Shown: positions 49,124 through 56,612 of the stretch, piece after piece | Numbering within the stretch: the stretch's first letter is position 1 | Layout of the letters: every line of letters starts with the position of its first letter | Source: Variovorax paradoxus NBRC 15149 | GTDB lineage: Bacteria > Pseudomonadota > Gammaproteobacteria > Burkholderiales > Burkholderiaceae_C | NCBI RefSeq assembly: GCF_001591365.1 | Contig: NZ_BCUT01000001.1 | Location: 868,001-932,000, forward strand | Direction of reading: 5' to 3' | Length of the DNA: 64,000 nt | Notes under the pieces: generated by a model | The model's input: only the letters and a program-made list of their open reading frames with translations | Database searches by the model: none | Told to the model about the DNA's origin: nothing | Position numbers and translations under genes: made by a program

Positions 49124-50098
49124 TCAGCGCTGGCGCCGCCAGGCACCCGGCGTCATGCCGAGATGCCGGCTGAATTGGCGAACGAAGTGGGACGCATCGG
49201 CGAGCCCGACGCGCAAGCCGATTTCCGCAATGCTCAGGCGATCGAAGCGCGCATCGCCGAGCATCCGCCGCGCCACCTGCATGCGAAAGCCGGTCAGCGC
49301 GGCGGCGAAGGTGGTCGACCCTTCGCACAGGCAGCGGTGCAGGCTGCGCTCCGAGATGCCCAGTCCGCGCGCCACGCCGGCAGCCGTCAGGCCCGGCTCG
49401 GCATGGCGTTCGCGCGTGGCGTCGAGCACGCGGCGGCGCAGCGCGGCACGGGCGCTTTCGCTGGGCGCGGCCGACCCGCCCGCATCGCATGCCGTGCCGG
49501 CGGCAAGTGCGAGCAACCCGCCAAGGTGATCGGTCAGCAAGGCCGCGGGCAGCGGCGGCTTCAAAGCGCCCTGCGGAGAAAGCTGCTGGGCAAAGCCGCT
49601 CAGCACACGGCCCCAGCCGGACTGCCCGTCGATGCGCCGCGCCACCTGCCCGCCGGCATCGGGGAGCCACGACTCGACCCACGCGGTCGGCAGTTCGAGC
49701 GACAGCGTATCGGCGGACTGGAGCAGGCGAAGTTCATAGCAGCGCCGCGAATCGACCAGCACCAGATCGCCCGGCAGCATGCGCGCCGAGCGGCCGTCCT
49801 GCACGGCGACCCAGGGCGAATCGGTCTTGCACAGCAGGTAGTAGTAGTTGCTGCGGCTCTGGGCAATGGCCCGGCGCCTGCGGTACACGTCCTGCGCGCT
49901 GCCGCGGACCCGGTTCACGCCGATGGCGCCCAGCGGTGCGGATTCGAGCGTGGCGCCAAAGCTGCCGGCCAGGGAGCTGGTCACGTCCATTTCGAGAAAG
50001 CCTTCGCACACCGCGCCGATCCAGTAGTCCAGCCGCTGCGCCGGCGGCACGGCGTCGGTGGACCAGGTGTGGACCGCGGGCGAGGCATTTGCGTTCAT
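49124..50098 (-). CDS. AraC-family regulator with AraC-binding-like N-terminal domain
   Basis: 324 residues. The C-terminal 100 residues hold two helix-turn-helix units (VARGLGISERSLHRCLCEGSTTFAAALTGFRMQVARRML and SIAEIGLRVGLADASHFVRQFSRHLGMTPGAWRR). The N-terminal domain (RLDYWIGAVCEGFLEMDV ... MLPGDLVLVDSRRCYEL) resembles the FeaR/NitR class. The ATG at 50098 (MNANASP) is chosen. The target is not obvious: the neighbouring esterase lies 123 bases beyond its stop on the same strand and gnd is divergent. Confidence 0.88.
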   Translation of the reverse strand: MNANASPAVHTWSTDAVPPAQRLDYWIGAVCEGFLEMDVTSSLAGSFGATLESAPLGAIGVNRVRGSAQDVYRRRRAIAQSRSNYYYLLCKTDSPWVAVQDGRSARMLPGDLVLVDSRRCYELRLLQSADTLSLELPTAWVESWLPDAGGQVARRIDGQSGWGRVLSGFAQQLSPQGALKPPLPAALLTDHLGGLLALAAGTACDAGGSAAPSESARAALRRRVLDATRERHAEPGLTAAGVARGLGISERSLHRCLCEGSTTFAAALTGFRMQVARRMLGDARFDRLSIAEIGLRVGLADASHFVRQFSRHLGMTPGAWRRQR

Positions 50099-50217
50099 CG
50101 CGCCAACATACCCAAGCCGCGCGCGCTTGCCAAGCGGGTATAGACGCCCTCCCACGGCAGCGCCCCGGCGCCCCCGGCACAATGCCCGTCACATCCACCG
50201 CAGACGAAAGAAGGGCC

Positions 50218-51642
50218 ATGAGCAACAACAAGAGCGATTTCGGATTGATCGGCCTGGCCGTGATGGGCCAGAACCTGGTGCTGAACGTGGAAAGCCGCGG
50301 CTTCCAGGTCAGCGTGTACAACCGCACCGAAGCCACCACCGAGGCCTTCGTGGCCGCCAACCCCGGCAAGAAGCTGGTCGGCGCGAAGACGCTGGAAGAG
50401 TTCGTGCAGAGCCTGGCACGGCCGCGCAAGATCCAGATCATGGTGAAGGCCGGCGCACCGGTCGACCAGGTCATCGAGCAGCTGATCCCGCTGCTCGACA
50501 AGGACGACATCGTGATCGACGGCGGCAACAGCCTCTACACCGACACCGAGCGCCGCGATGCGTACCTTGCCACCAAGGGCCTGCGCTTCATCGGCGCCGG
50601 CGTCTCGGGCGGCGAGGAAGGCGCGCGCAAGGGTCCGTCGATCATGCCGGGCGGCCCGCTTTCCACCTGGGAAGTGATGAAACCGATCTTCGAGAGCATC
50701 GCGGCCAAGGTCGACGGCGAGCCCTGCGTGATCCACATCGGCCCCGGCGGCGCGGGCCATTACGTGAAGATGGTGCACAACGGCATCGAGTACGGCGACA
50801 TGCAGCTGATCTGCGAGGCCTACAGCCTGTTCAAGGCGGCCGGCTTCAGCACCGACGAGATGGCCGCGGTCTTCAACGAATGGAACGAGGGCGAGCTGCA
50901 GAGCTACCTGATCCAGATCACCGCCAAGGCGCTCGAGCAGAAGGACCCGGAAACCGGCCAGCCGATCGTCGAACTCATTCTCGACAAGGCCGGCCAGAAG
51001 GGCACGGGGCAGTGGACGCTGGTCAACGCGGCCGAGAACGCGGTGGTCATCAGCACCATCAACGCCGCCGTGGAGGCGCGCGTGCTGTCGTCGCAGAAGA
51101 CAGCGCGCGTGGCGGCCAGCAAGCTGCTGCAGGGGCCGAAGGTCGAACTCTCGCTCGGCAAGAAGGCGCTGGTGGCCAAGGTGCACGATGCGCTCTATGC
51201 GTCGAAGGTGGTCAGCTACACGCAGGGCTTCGACCTGATCCAGACCATGGGCGAGAAGAAGGCGTGGAAGCTCGACCTCGGCGGCATCGCGGCCATCTGG
51301 CGCGGCGGCTGCATCATCCGCGCGCGCTTCCTGAACCGCATCACCGACGCCTACCGCGCCGACCCGTCACTGGGCAACCTGATGCTCGACCCCTTCTTCA
51401 AGGACCTGCTCAACCGCACGCAGCAGAACTGGCGCGAGGTGGTGGCGCTGGCGGTGGGCAACGGCATTCCGGTGCCGGCGTTCAGTGCCTCGCTCGCCTA
51501 CTACGACAGCTACCGCACCGAGCGGCTGCCCGCGAACCTGCTGCAGGCGCAGCGGGACTTCTTCGGGGCCCACACCTACGAGCGCGTGGACAAGCCGGCC
51601 GGCGAGTTCTTCCACACCAACTGGCCGGAAGTCATCGGCTGA
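50218..51642 (+). CDS. gnd: 6-phosphogluconate dehydrogenase, decarboxylating
   Basis: 474 residues, the long (E. coli-like) form. The NADP fold shows GLAVMGQNLVLNVESRGF, with VIDGGNSLYTDTERR, GAGVSGGEEGARKGPSIMPGG and catalytic GGAGHYVKMVHNGIEYGDMQ. It makes ribulose-5-phosphate and NADPH from 6-phosphogluconate. AAGAAGGG lies upstream of the ATG. A gluconokinase remnant lies just downstream on the other strand. Confidence 0.97.
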   Translation: MSNNKSDFGLIGLAVMGQNLVLNVESRGFQVSVYNRTEATTEAFVAANPGKKLVGAKTLEEFVQSLARPRKIQIMVKAGAPVDQVIEQLIPLLDKDDIVIDGGNSLYTDTERRDAYLATKGLRFIGAGVSGGEEGARKGPSIMPGGPLSTWEVMKPIFESIAAKVDGEPCVIHIGPGGAGHYVKMVHNGIEYGDMQLICEAYSLFKAAGFSTDEMAAVFNEWNEGELQSYLIQITAKALEQKDPETGQPIVELILDKAGQKGTGQWTLVNAAENAVVISTINAAVEARVLSSQKTARVAASKLLQGPKVELSLGKKALVAKVHDALYASKVVSYTQGFDLIQTMGEKKAWKLDLGGIAAIWRGGCIIRARFLNRITDAYRADPSLGNLMLDPFFKDLLNRTQQNWREVVALAVGNGIPVPAFSASLAYYDSYRTERLPANLLQAQRDFFGAHTYERVDKPAGEFFHTNWPEVIG

Positions 51643-51653
51643 CCCCCTGCAAA

Positions 51654-51783
51654 TCAGACCGCCGGCAACCAGGCCTTCACTTGCCCGACCGGTGCCACCA
51701 GCGGCTCGGTCGCGCAGCGCGGCGCCGAGGCTCGATTTGCTGCAGCCCGAAACACCCATCACGACCAGCGACGGCCCGTTCAT
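51654..51783 (-). pseudogene. Gluconokinase remnant with internal deletion
   Basis: Read leftward from 51783, the sequence encodes MNGPSLVVMGVSGCSKSS, then LGAALR: the N-terminus and P-loop of a GntK-type gluconokinase (normally GVSGCGKSS), after which the match stops. About 40 bases later another frame reads EPLVAPVGQVKAWLPAV and a stop, which looks like a kinase C-terminus. Only about 130 bases remain of a gene of about 500, so most of the middle is gone. Its place beside gnd supports the assignment; the C-terminal match is tentative. Confidence 0.6.
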
Positions 51784-51882
51784 ACATACCCTTCCTGGTG
51801 AAACCGCGGGGATATTTCTCCGCGCATCGGCGGGACTTGAATCCACCTTCCGTCGGGACAGGCGCCACCGCCGCGGCCCATC

Positions 51883-52977
51883 CTAGAACAGGCTGCCCTG
51901 CCCCGCCGCGCCAGGCGGCCGGAACGCGCCGAGGTCGAGCGCAATGCGCTCGCGGTTGAAGCCGATGCGGTTCGCCGCCTTCTCGAAGCGCTGGCGGATC
52001 AGGTCGGCCCAGAGGCCGGAGCCCTTCATGCGCGTGGCGAAGTCGGCGTCGTAGTCCTTGCCGCCGCGCATCTCGTGGATGCGCGCCATGATGCGGTCCG
52101 CGCGCTGCGGGTAGTGCAGCTCGAGCCATTGCTTGAAGAGCGGCGCCACCTCCCAGGGCAGCCGGATCACCGTGTAGAAGGCGTTGCGCGCACCGGCGGC
52201 CCAGGCGGCTTCGAGCACCTGTTCCATGTCTTCGTTGACGAAGGGAATCTGCGGCGCCACGCTCACACCCACCGGCACGCCCGCCTCGGCCAGGGTGCGT
52301 ATGGTGCGCAGCCGCCGGTGCGGCGCGGCGGCGCGCGGCTCCAGCTTGCGGGCCAGCTCGCCGTCGAGCGTGGTCACGGTGATGTACACCGCGGCCAGGT
52401 GCTCGGCGGCCATGGGCGCGATCAGGTCGAGGTCGCGCTCCACCGCGCTCGATTTCGTGACCAGCGCAAACGGATGCCGCGTTTCCTTCAGCAGCTCGAT
52501 CACCGAACGGGTGAGCCGCAGTTCGCGTTCGATGGGCTGGTAGCAATCGGTGGCGGTGCCGATCGCGATGTGGCTGGGCCGGTAGCTCCTGCGGCCGAGT
52601 TCGGCACGCAGCACCTCGACGATGTTGCGCTTGGCGATGAGCCTGGTCTCGAAGTCGAGCCCCGGCGAGAGGTTGAGGTAGCTGTGCGTGGGCCGCGCAA
52701 AGCAGTAGATGCAGCCGTGCTCGCAGCCGCGGTACGGGTTGAGCGAGCGGTCGAACGAAATATCGGGCGAGTCGTTTTCGTTGAGCACCGACTTCACGTC
52801 CTCGAAGCGCACTTCGGTGGCAAGCCGCGGCAGTTCTTCGGCTTCGGCCGCGCCTTCTTCGAGCGTGCCCCAGCCGTCGTCGAAGGCATTGCGCTCGTCG
52901 CGCGAAAAGCGGTGCGCCAGGTGCGTGGCCGCGCCGCGGCCCTTGATGGCATGGATGGGAATCCGGGCGGCCGGCAT
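51883..52977 (-). CDS. Radical SAM protein, PA0069/SplB-like
   Basis: 364 residues. The iron-sulfur motif CEHGCIYC puts cysteines at 85, 89 and 92, in the CxxxCxxC radical-SAM pattern; PYRGCEHGC and ARPTHSYL are typical of the PA0069 family, related to spore photoproduct lyase. A perfect LexA box lies 23-46 bases upstream of the start, pointing to a DNA-damage role. The exact reaction is not known to me. Confidence 0.9.
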   Translation of the reverse strand: MPAARIPIHAIKGRGAATHLAHRFSRDERNAFDDGWGTLEEGAAEAEELPRLATEVRFEDVKSVLNENDSPDISFDRSLNPYRGCEHGCIYCFARPTHSYLNLSPGLDFETRLIAKRNIVEVLRAELGRRSYRPSHIAIGTATDCYQPIERELRLTRSVIELLKETRHPFALVTKSSAVERDLDLIAPMAAEHLAAVYITVTTLDGELARKLEPRAAAPHRRLRTIRTLAEAGVPVGVSVAPQIPFVNEDMEQVLEAAWAAGARNAFYTVIRLPWEVAPLFKQWLELHYPQRADRIMARIHEMRGGKDYDADFATRMKGSGLWADLIRQRFEKAANRIGFNRERIALDLGAFRPPGAAGQGSLF

Positions 52978-52995
52978 GGCAGGTCCTTTCTCTCG

Positions 52996-53019
52996 AATAC
53001 TGTATGTTTACACAGTATT
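52996..53019. promoter_or_regulatory. LexA (SOS) box
   Basis: Perfect arms AATACTGT (52996-53003) and ACAGTATT (53012-53019) around 8 AT-rich bases. The core CTGT-N8-ACAG is the E. coli-type LexA consensus. It lies in the promoter of the radical SAM gene. Confidence 0.85.
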
Positions 53020-53052
53020 CCAAAGCTTTTCCGCAGGCAAGCTGATTTTTAG

Positions 53053-53070
53053 TTTCTCTATTGACAGAAA
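53053..53070. promoter_or_regulatory. GbsR-type regulator operator, copy 1, over a -35 element
   Basis: TTTCTCT-ATTG-ACAGAAA upstream of the regulator gene. TTGACA (53061-53066) inside it is a consensus -35; TAGACT (53083-53088) at 16-base spacing is a fair -10 only 7 bases before the ATG. A near-identical palindrome lies at 53725-53742. Confidence 0.7.
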
Positions 53071-53095
53071 TTTCTAAAATCCTAGACTCCGAGGC

Positions 53096-53701
53096 ATGGA
53101 ACTCACCGACATCCAACGCAAGTTCGTTCTCCACTGGGGAGAAATGGGCTCCATGTGGGGCGTCAACCGCACGGTCTCTCAGATCCACGCGCTGCTGTTC
53201 GCGCACGGCAAGCCCATGCATGCAGAAGAGCTCTCCGACACGCTGGGCGTGGCCCGCTCCAACGTGAGCAACAGCCTGAAGGAACTGCAGGCCTGGAACC
53301 TCGTGCGCGTGACGCACATCCTGGGCGACCGGCGCGACTATTTCGAAACCAGCGTCGACGTCTGGGAACTGTTCCGCACCGTGGTGCGCGAGCGCAAGGA
53401 GCGCGAGTTCGACCCGACCATCCGCGTGCTGCGCGAGATCGTCTCCAGCCCCGACTTCCAGAAGGAGCCCGCCGATGCGCAGGACCGCATCCGCTCCACC
53501 ATGGACCTCATGAGCAAGCTCGCCACCTGGGCCGACGAGATGCTGCGGCTCTCGCCCGGCACGCTCGACAAGGTGCTGACGCTCGGGGCCAGCGTGCAGA
53601 AATTCGTTCGCGGCGATGCGGCGCCGGCGGCCACGCCCGCGGCTCCCAAGAAGGATGGCGACGACCCCGATGCCCACCACGCCAGCCTGCCGATGATCTG
53701 A
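53096..53701 (+). CDS. GbsR/MarR-like transcriptional regulator
   Basis: 201 residues. The N-terminal winged helix spans about 27-85 (QIHALLFAHGKPMHAEELSDTLGVARSNVSNSLKELQAWNLVRVTHILGDRRDYFE). A helical dimerisation region (about 90-170) and a Pro/Ala tail follow. This is the GbsR (YvaV) type. The same palindrome lies before this gene and before the next one, so it probably represses itself and the downstream operon. There is no clear ribosome site, and the putative -10 is 7 bases away, so the mRNA may be leaderless. Confidence 0.88.
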   Translation: MELTDIQRKFVLHWGEMGSMWGVNRTVSQIHALLFAHGKPMHAEELSDTLGVARSNVSNSLKELQAWNLVRVTHILGDRRDYFETSVDVWELFRTVVRERKEREFDPTIRVLREIVSSPDFQKEPADAQDRIRSTMDLMSKLATWADEMLRLSPGTLDKVLTLGASVQKFVRGDAAPAATPAAPKKDGDDPDAHHASLPMI

Positions 53702-53724
53702 GCCGCTCTTTTTTTGCCTCATCA

Positions 53725-53742
53725 TTTCTGTTTTGACAGAAA
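53725..53742. promoter_or_regulatory. GbsR-type regulator operator, copy 2
   Basis: A perfect palindrome TTTCTGT-TTTG-ACAGAAA between the regulator stop and the DCC gene start. It shares the core and a TTGACA hexamer with the copy at 53053-53070. Confidence 0.75.
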
Positions 53743-53758
53743 CAACGAAAACAAACTC

Positions 53759-54184
53759 ATGCGCACCATCGCCACCTACCCGCTGACCGTCTACTTCGAT
53801 GCCACCTGCGTCCTTTGCACGGCAGAAATGAACGCAATGAAGGCGCGCGATGCCTCGGCCCGCCTGAACCTCGTCGACTGCTCACCCGCCGGTTTCAATA
53901 CCGGCCCCGCCCCGCGCGAGGCGCTCATGACTGCCATTCACGCCGTCGACGCCGCAGGGCAGCTGTTCGTGGGCGTTCCCGCCATCCGCGCCTGTCGCGA
54001 TGCCGTCGGGCTGCCAAGCGGCAGCCTGCTGCTCGACCTGCCGCTCATCGCGCCGCTGGCCGACCGCGCCTATGCGGTGCTCGCGCGCAACCGCTACCGG
54101 CTGCCGCGCTGGCTGGTGACCCTGCTCGCGGGCAAGGCCGCGCGCTCATCCCGCACCTGCGCCGGCGGCAATTGCCGGATCTGA
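53759..54184 (+). CDS. DCC-family (DUF393) thiol-disulfide oxidoreductase-like protein
   Basis: 141 residues. The DCC signature DATCVLC puts cysteines at 17 and 20, right after the first strand (LTVYFD); the rest is a short thioredoxin-like fold ending in a hydrophobic, basic helix. No signal peptide. Members are predicted redox proteins with no settled substrate. The ATG at 53759 is used. First structural gene behind the second operator. Confidence 0.87.
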   Translation: MRTIATYPLTVYFDATCVLCTAEMNAMKARDASARLNLVDCSPAGFNTGPAPREALMTAIHAVDAAGQLFVGVPAIRACRDAVGLPSGSLLLDLPLIAPLADRAYAVLARNRYRLPRWLVTLLAGKAARSSRTCAGGNCRI

Positions 54185-54198
54185 AAAAAGGAGCTCTC

Positions 54199-55158
54199 GT
54201 GACCAAGGTCTTCCAGCCCGATTTCCGTCCTGCGGCCACCCGCACTGCGCCTCCGGCATCCGCGGCACCCGAAGCCTCCATCACCAAGGCCGACACGCAG
54301 GACTATTTCACCGAGGTGGCCGACGACTACCGCGCATGGAGTCCCAGCTACAACATGCACTTCGGCTTCTGGCGGCTCGGGCTGAATCCGCTGCGGCGCG
54401 AAGGCATGCTGGTGGAAATGAACCGCGCCGTCGGCCGCGCGCTCAAGCTCGACCAGCCCCGGCCAGCGCACCAAAGCGCAGAGCGCCGCTGCGTGGTCGA
54501 CCTTGGCTGCGGCGCCGGGGCCACCGCGCGCACGCTGGTGGGCGACGACCCGTCGCTCTTTGCCGTCACGGTCACCAACGTGGCGGTGCAGAACCGCATC
54601 GCGCTGCGGCTCGATGCCGGCGCCGGCGTGGCCGACCGCGTGGCGCACATCGAGGCCGACTACACGCGCACTGGCCTGCCCACCGCACAGGCCGACGGCG
54701 CCTGGGCCGTGGAAAGCGCCTGCTACGCGAGCGGCACGGCCAAGGCCGATTTCGTGCGCGAGGCGGCCCGCCTGCTGAAGCCCGGTGCACGGCTCGCGGT
54801 GATCGACGGCTTCCTGCTGCGCGAGAAGCCCGGCCGCAGCGCCGGCTGGCTGCACCGCCTGTGGGCCGACAGCTGGGCCGTGCCCACGCTGGCGGTGCGG
54901 GACGATTTCGTCGCCGCGCTGCGCGACCACGGCTTCGACGACATCGAGGTGCGGTCGCTGCGCTGGCGCGTGGCGCCCAGCGCGCTGCACATCCCGGTGC
55001 TGGCCACGCGCTTCGCGCTGGCCGAACTCTGGAAGGCGCGCGGGCGGCTCAGCCCCTGGCGCCGCAAGCACATCGTGGCCAGCTACTGCGCGCTGGTGCT
55101 GGGCCTTTTCTGGCGCGATTTCGACTACTGCATGGTGACGGCCAGGCGCAGCGACTGA
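54199..55158 (+). CDS. SAM-dependent methyltransferase (class I)
   Basis: 319 residues starting at a GTG with AAGGAG 9 bases upstream. SAM motif I is VVDLGCGAGATA (99-110). The N-terminal block DYFTEVADDYRAWSPSYNMHFGFW resembles lipid and isoprenoid methyltransferases (cyclopropane-synthase and tocopherol-methyltransferase types). The C-terminal part is basic and aromatic (WRRKHIVASYCALVLGLFWRDFDYCMV), perhaps membrane-associated. Acceptor unknown. It lies 14 bases after the DCC gene. Confidence 0.88.
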   Translation: MTKVFQPDFRPAATRTAPPASAAPEASITKADTQDYFTEVADDYRAWSPSYNMHFGFWRLGLNPLRREGMLVEMNRAVGRALKLDQPRPAHQSAERRCVVDLGCGAGATARTLVGDDPSLFAVTVTNVAVQNRIALRLDAGAGVADRVAHIEADYTRTGLPTAQADGAWAVESACYASGTAKADFVREAARLLKPGARLAVIDGFLLREKPGRSAGWLHRLWADSWAVPTLAVRDDFVAALRDHGFDDIEVRSLRWRVAPSALHIPVLATRFALAELWKARGRLSPWRRKHIVASYCALVLGLFWRDFDYCMVTARRSD

Positions 55159-55190
55159 AAACCAACACATGACGAGGAGAAGAGATTGAA

Positions 55191-56243
55191 ATGAGCACCG
55201 AACCCGATGACACCCAGCGGCCTGGCCCGGCCGCGCCGGCGCCCGCCGCCGCGCCTGCGATGAGCGGCATCTCCATCCGCCACATGCCCTTCGCCTGGTT
55301 CTGGCCTGCGCTGGCCGGTGCCCTGGTGGCATTGCTGCTGCGCATCGCATTCAGCGGTGGACCGGGCCAGCGCTTCTCGGCGATGCTCGGCTCGTTCATC
55401 TACCTCGCGCCTGCCGTGTGCGGCGCGGTCACGGTCTACATGGCCGAGCGCATCGGACGGCGCAGCTGGGGCTACTACCTCTGGATGCCCTGGATCTCCA
55501 CGGCCCTGTTCCTGGCCGGCACATTGGCCATCTTCATCGAAGGCCTCGTCTGTGCGGTCGTGATCATTCCGCTGTTCGCGTTCATGGGCAGCCTCGGCGG
55601 CCTCGCGATGGGCATCGTCTGCCGCGTCACGAACTGGCCCAGGCCTGCGCTCTACAGCTTCGCCTTGCTGCCGCTGGTCTTCGGCGCCGTCGAGCCACAG
55701 TGGCCCAACCCCGAGCAGGTCTCGGGCACCTCGCGCACCCTCTTCATTGCCGCGCCCGCCGAACGCGTGTGGCATGAACTCAACAATGCGCAGGGCATCC
55801 GCCCGAGCGAGGTCGGCGATGCCTGGGCCTACCGCATCGGCGTGCCGATGCCGGTGGCGGGCGTGACCCAAGACACGCCCGAAGGCCGCGTGCGCAAGGT
55901 GCAGTGGCAAAAGGATGTGCACTTCGACGAGATCATCACCGAGTGGCGGCCGCTGCAGCGCGTGAAGTGGCGCTACCGCTTCTCGCCCGATTCCTTTCCC
56001 GCCGGCGCGCTGGACGACCACGTGGTGATCGGCGGCCACTATTTCGACCTGCGCGACTCGGCCTACACGCTCACACCGCACGAGGGCGGCACGGAGCTTC
56101 GCATCGATGTGTCCTGGCGCGTGAGCACGCGCTTCAACTGGTATGCCGACCGCGTGGCGCAGTTCCTCCTGGGCGACTTCTCCGAGCACATCCTGCGCTT
56201 CTACAAGGCGCGCAGCGAAACGGCCGAAGCGGCCGCCGCCTGA
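55191..56243 (+). CDS. Membrane protein with C-terminal SRPBCC domain
   Basis: 350 residues. After a Pro/Ala-rich start come about four membrane helices (about 33-50, 65-82, 98-150, 155-172). From about 185 a soluble START/SRPBCC-like domain follows (RTLFIAAPAERVWHELNNAQG ... HFDEIITEWRPLQRVKWRYRFSPDSF ... GGTELRIDVSWRVSTRFNWYADRVAQFLLGDFSEHILRFYKAR). Such domains bind hydrophobic ligands. The fusion suggests handling of a lipid-like substrate at the membrane. Last gene of the unit. Function unknown. Confidence 0.85.
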   Translation: MSTEPDDTQRPGPAAPAPAAAPAMSGISIRHMPFAWFWPALAGALVALLLRIAFSGGPGQRFSAMLGSFIYLAPAVCGAVTVYMAERIGRRSWGYYLWMPWISTALFLAGTLAIFIEGLVCAVVIIPLFAFMGSLGGLAMGIVCRVTNWPRPALYSFALLPLVFGAVEPQWPNPEQVSGTSRTLFIAAPAERVWHELNNAQGIRPSEVGDAWAYRIGVPMPVAGVTQDTPEGRVRKVQWQKDVHFDEIITEWRPLQRVKWRYRFSPDSFPAGALDDHVVIGGHYFDLRDSAYTLTPHEGGTELRIDVSWRVSTRFNWYADRVAQFLLGDFSEHILRFYKARSETAEAAAA

Positions 56244-56264
56244 ACGGGCCACAATGACCGGACC

Positions 56265-56612
56265 ATGCCGCGCCGCCCCGAAAACCTCTATCCGCAATAC
56301 CACGCCCACGTCTACTTCGACCCCGCCACGGTGGCCGAGGCCCGGCAGCTGTGCGAACAGGCGGGCCGCGAACTGATGGTGGTGGTCGGCCGCGTGCACG
56401 AACGGCTGGTGGGGCCCCACACGCGCTGGAGCTGCCAGCTGGCGTTCGACGCGGCGGAGTTCGACCAGGTGATCGAATGGCTCGAGGCGCACCGCAACGG
56501 CCTCGACATCTTCGTGCACGGCGTCACGGGCGACGACTTTGCCGACCACACGGCGCATGCGATGTGGCTCGGCGAGGAAAACCCGCTCGATCTGCGGATG
56601 TTCCGGCGTTAG
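56265..56612 (+). CDS. DOPA 4,5-dioxygenase family protein
   Basis: 115 residues, full length for the bacterial family. Conserved YHAHVYFD carries His13 and His15; PHTRWSCQLAF and DIFVHGVTGDDFADHTAHAMWLG supply further histidines. The family performs extradiol cleavage of catechols such as DOPA. Its stop overlaps that of the convergent Rieske oxygenase by 4 bases. It lies 21 bases after the SRPBCC gene and could share its transcript. Confidence 0.88.
   Translation: MPRRPENLYPQYHAHVYFDPATVAEARQLCEQAGRELMVVVGRVHERLVGPHTRWSCQLAFDAAEFDQVIEWLEAHRNGLDIFVHGVTGDDFADHTAHAMWLGEENPLDLRMFRR

Noticed and set aside
51820..51870. tRNA T-arm-like GGATTCAAGTCC on the minus strand
   Set aside because: The stem around it does not pair with a 7-base loop, and no acceptor or anticodon arm can be found nearby.
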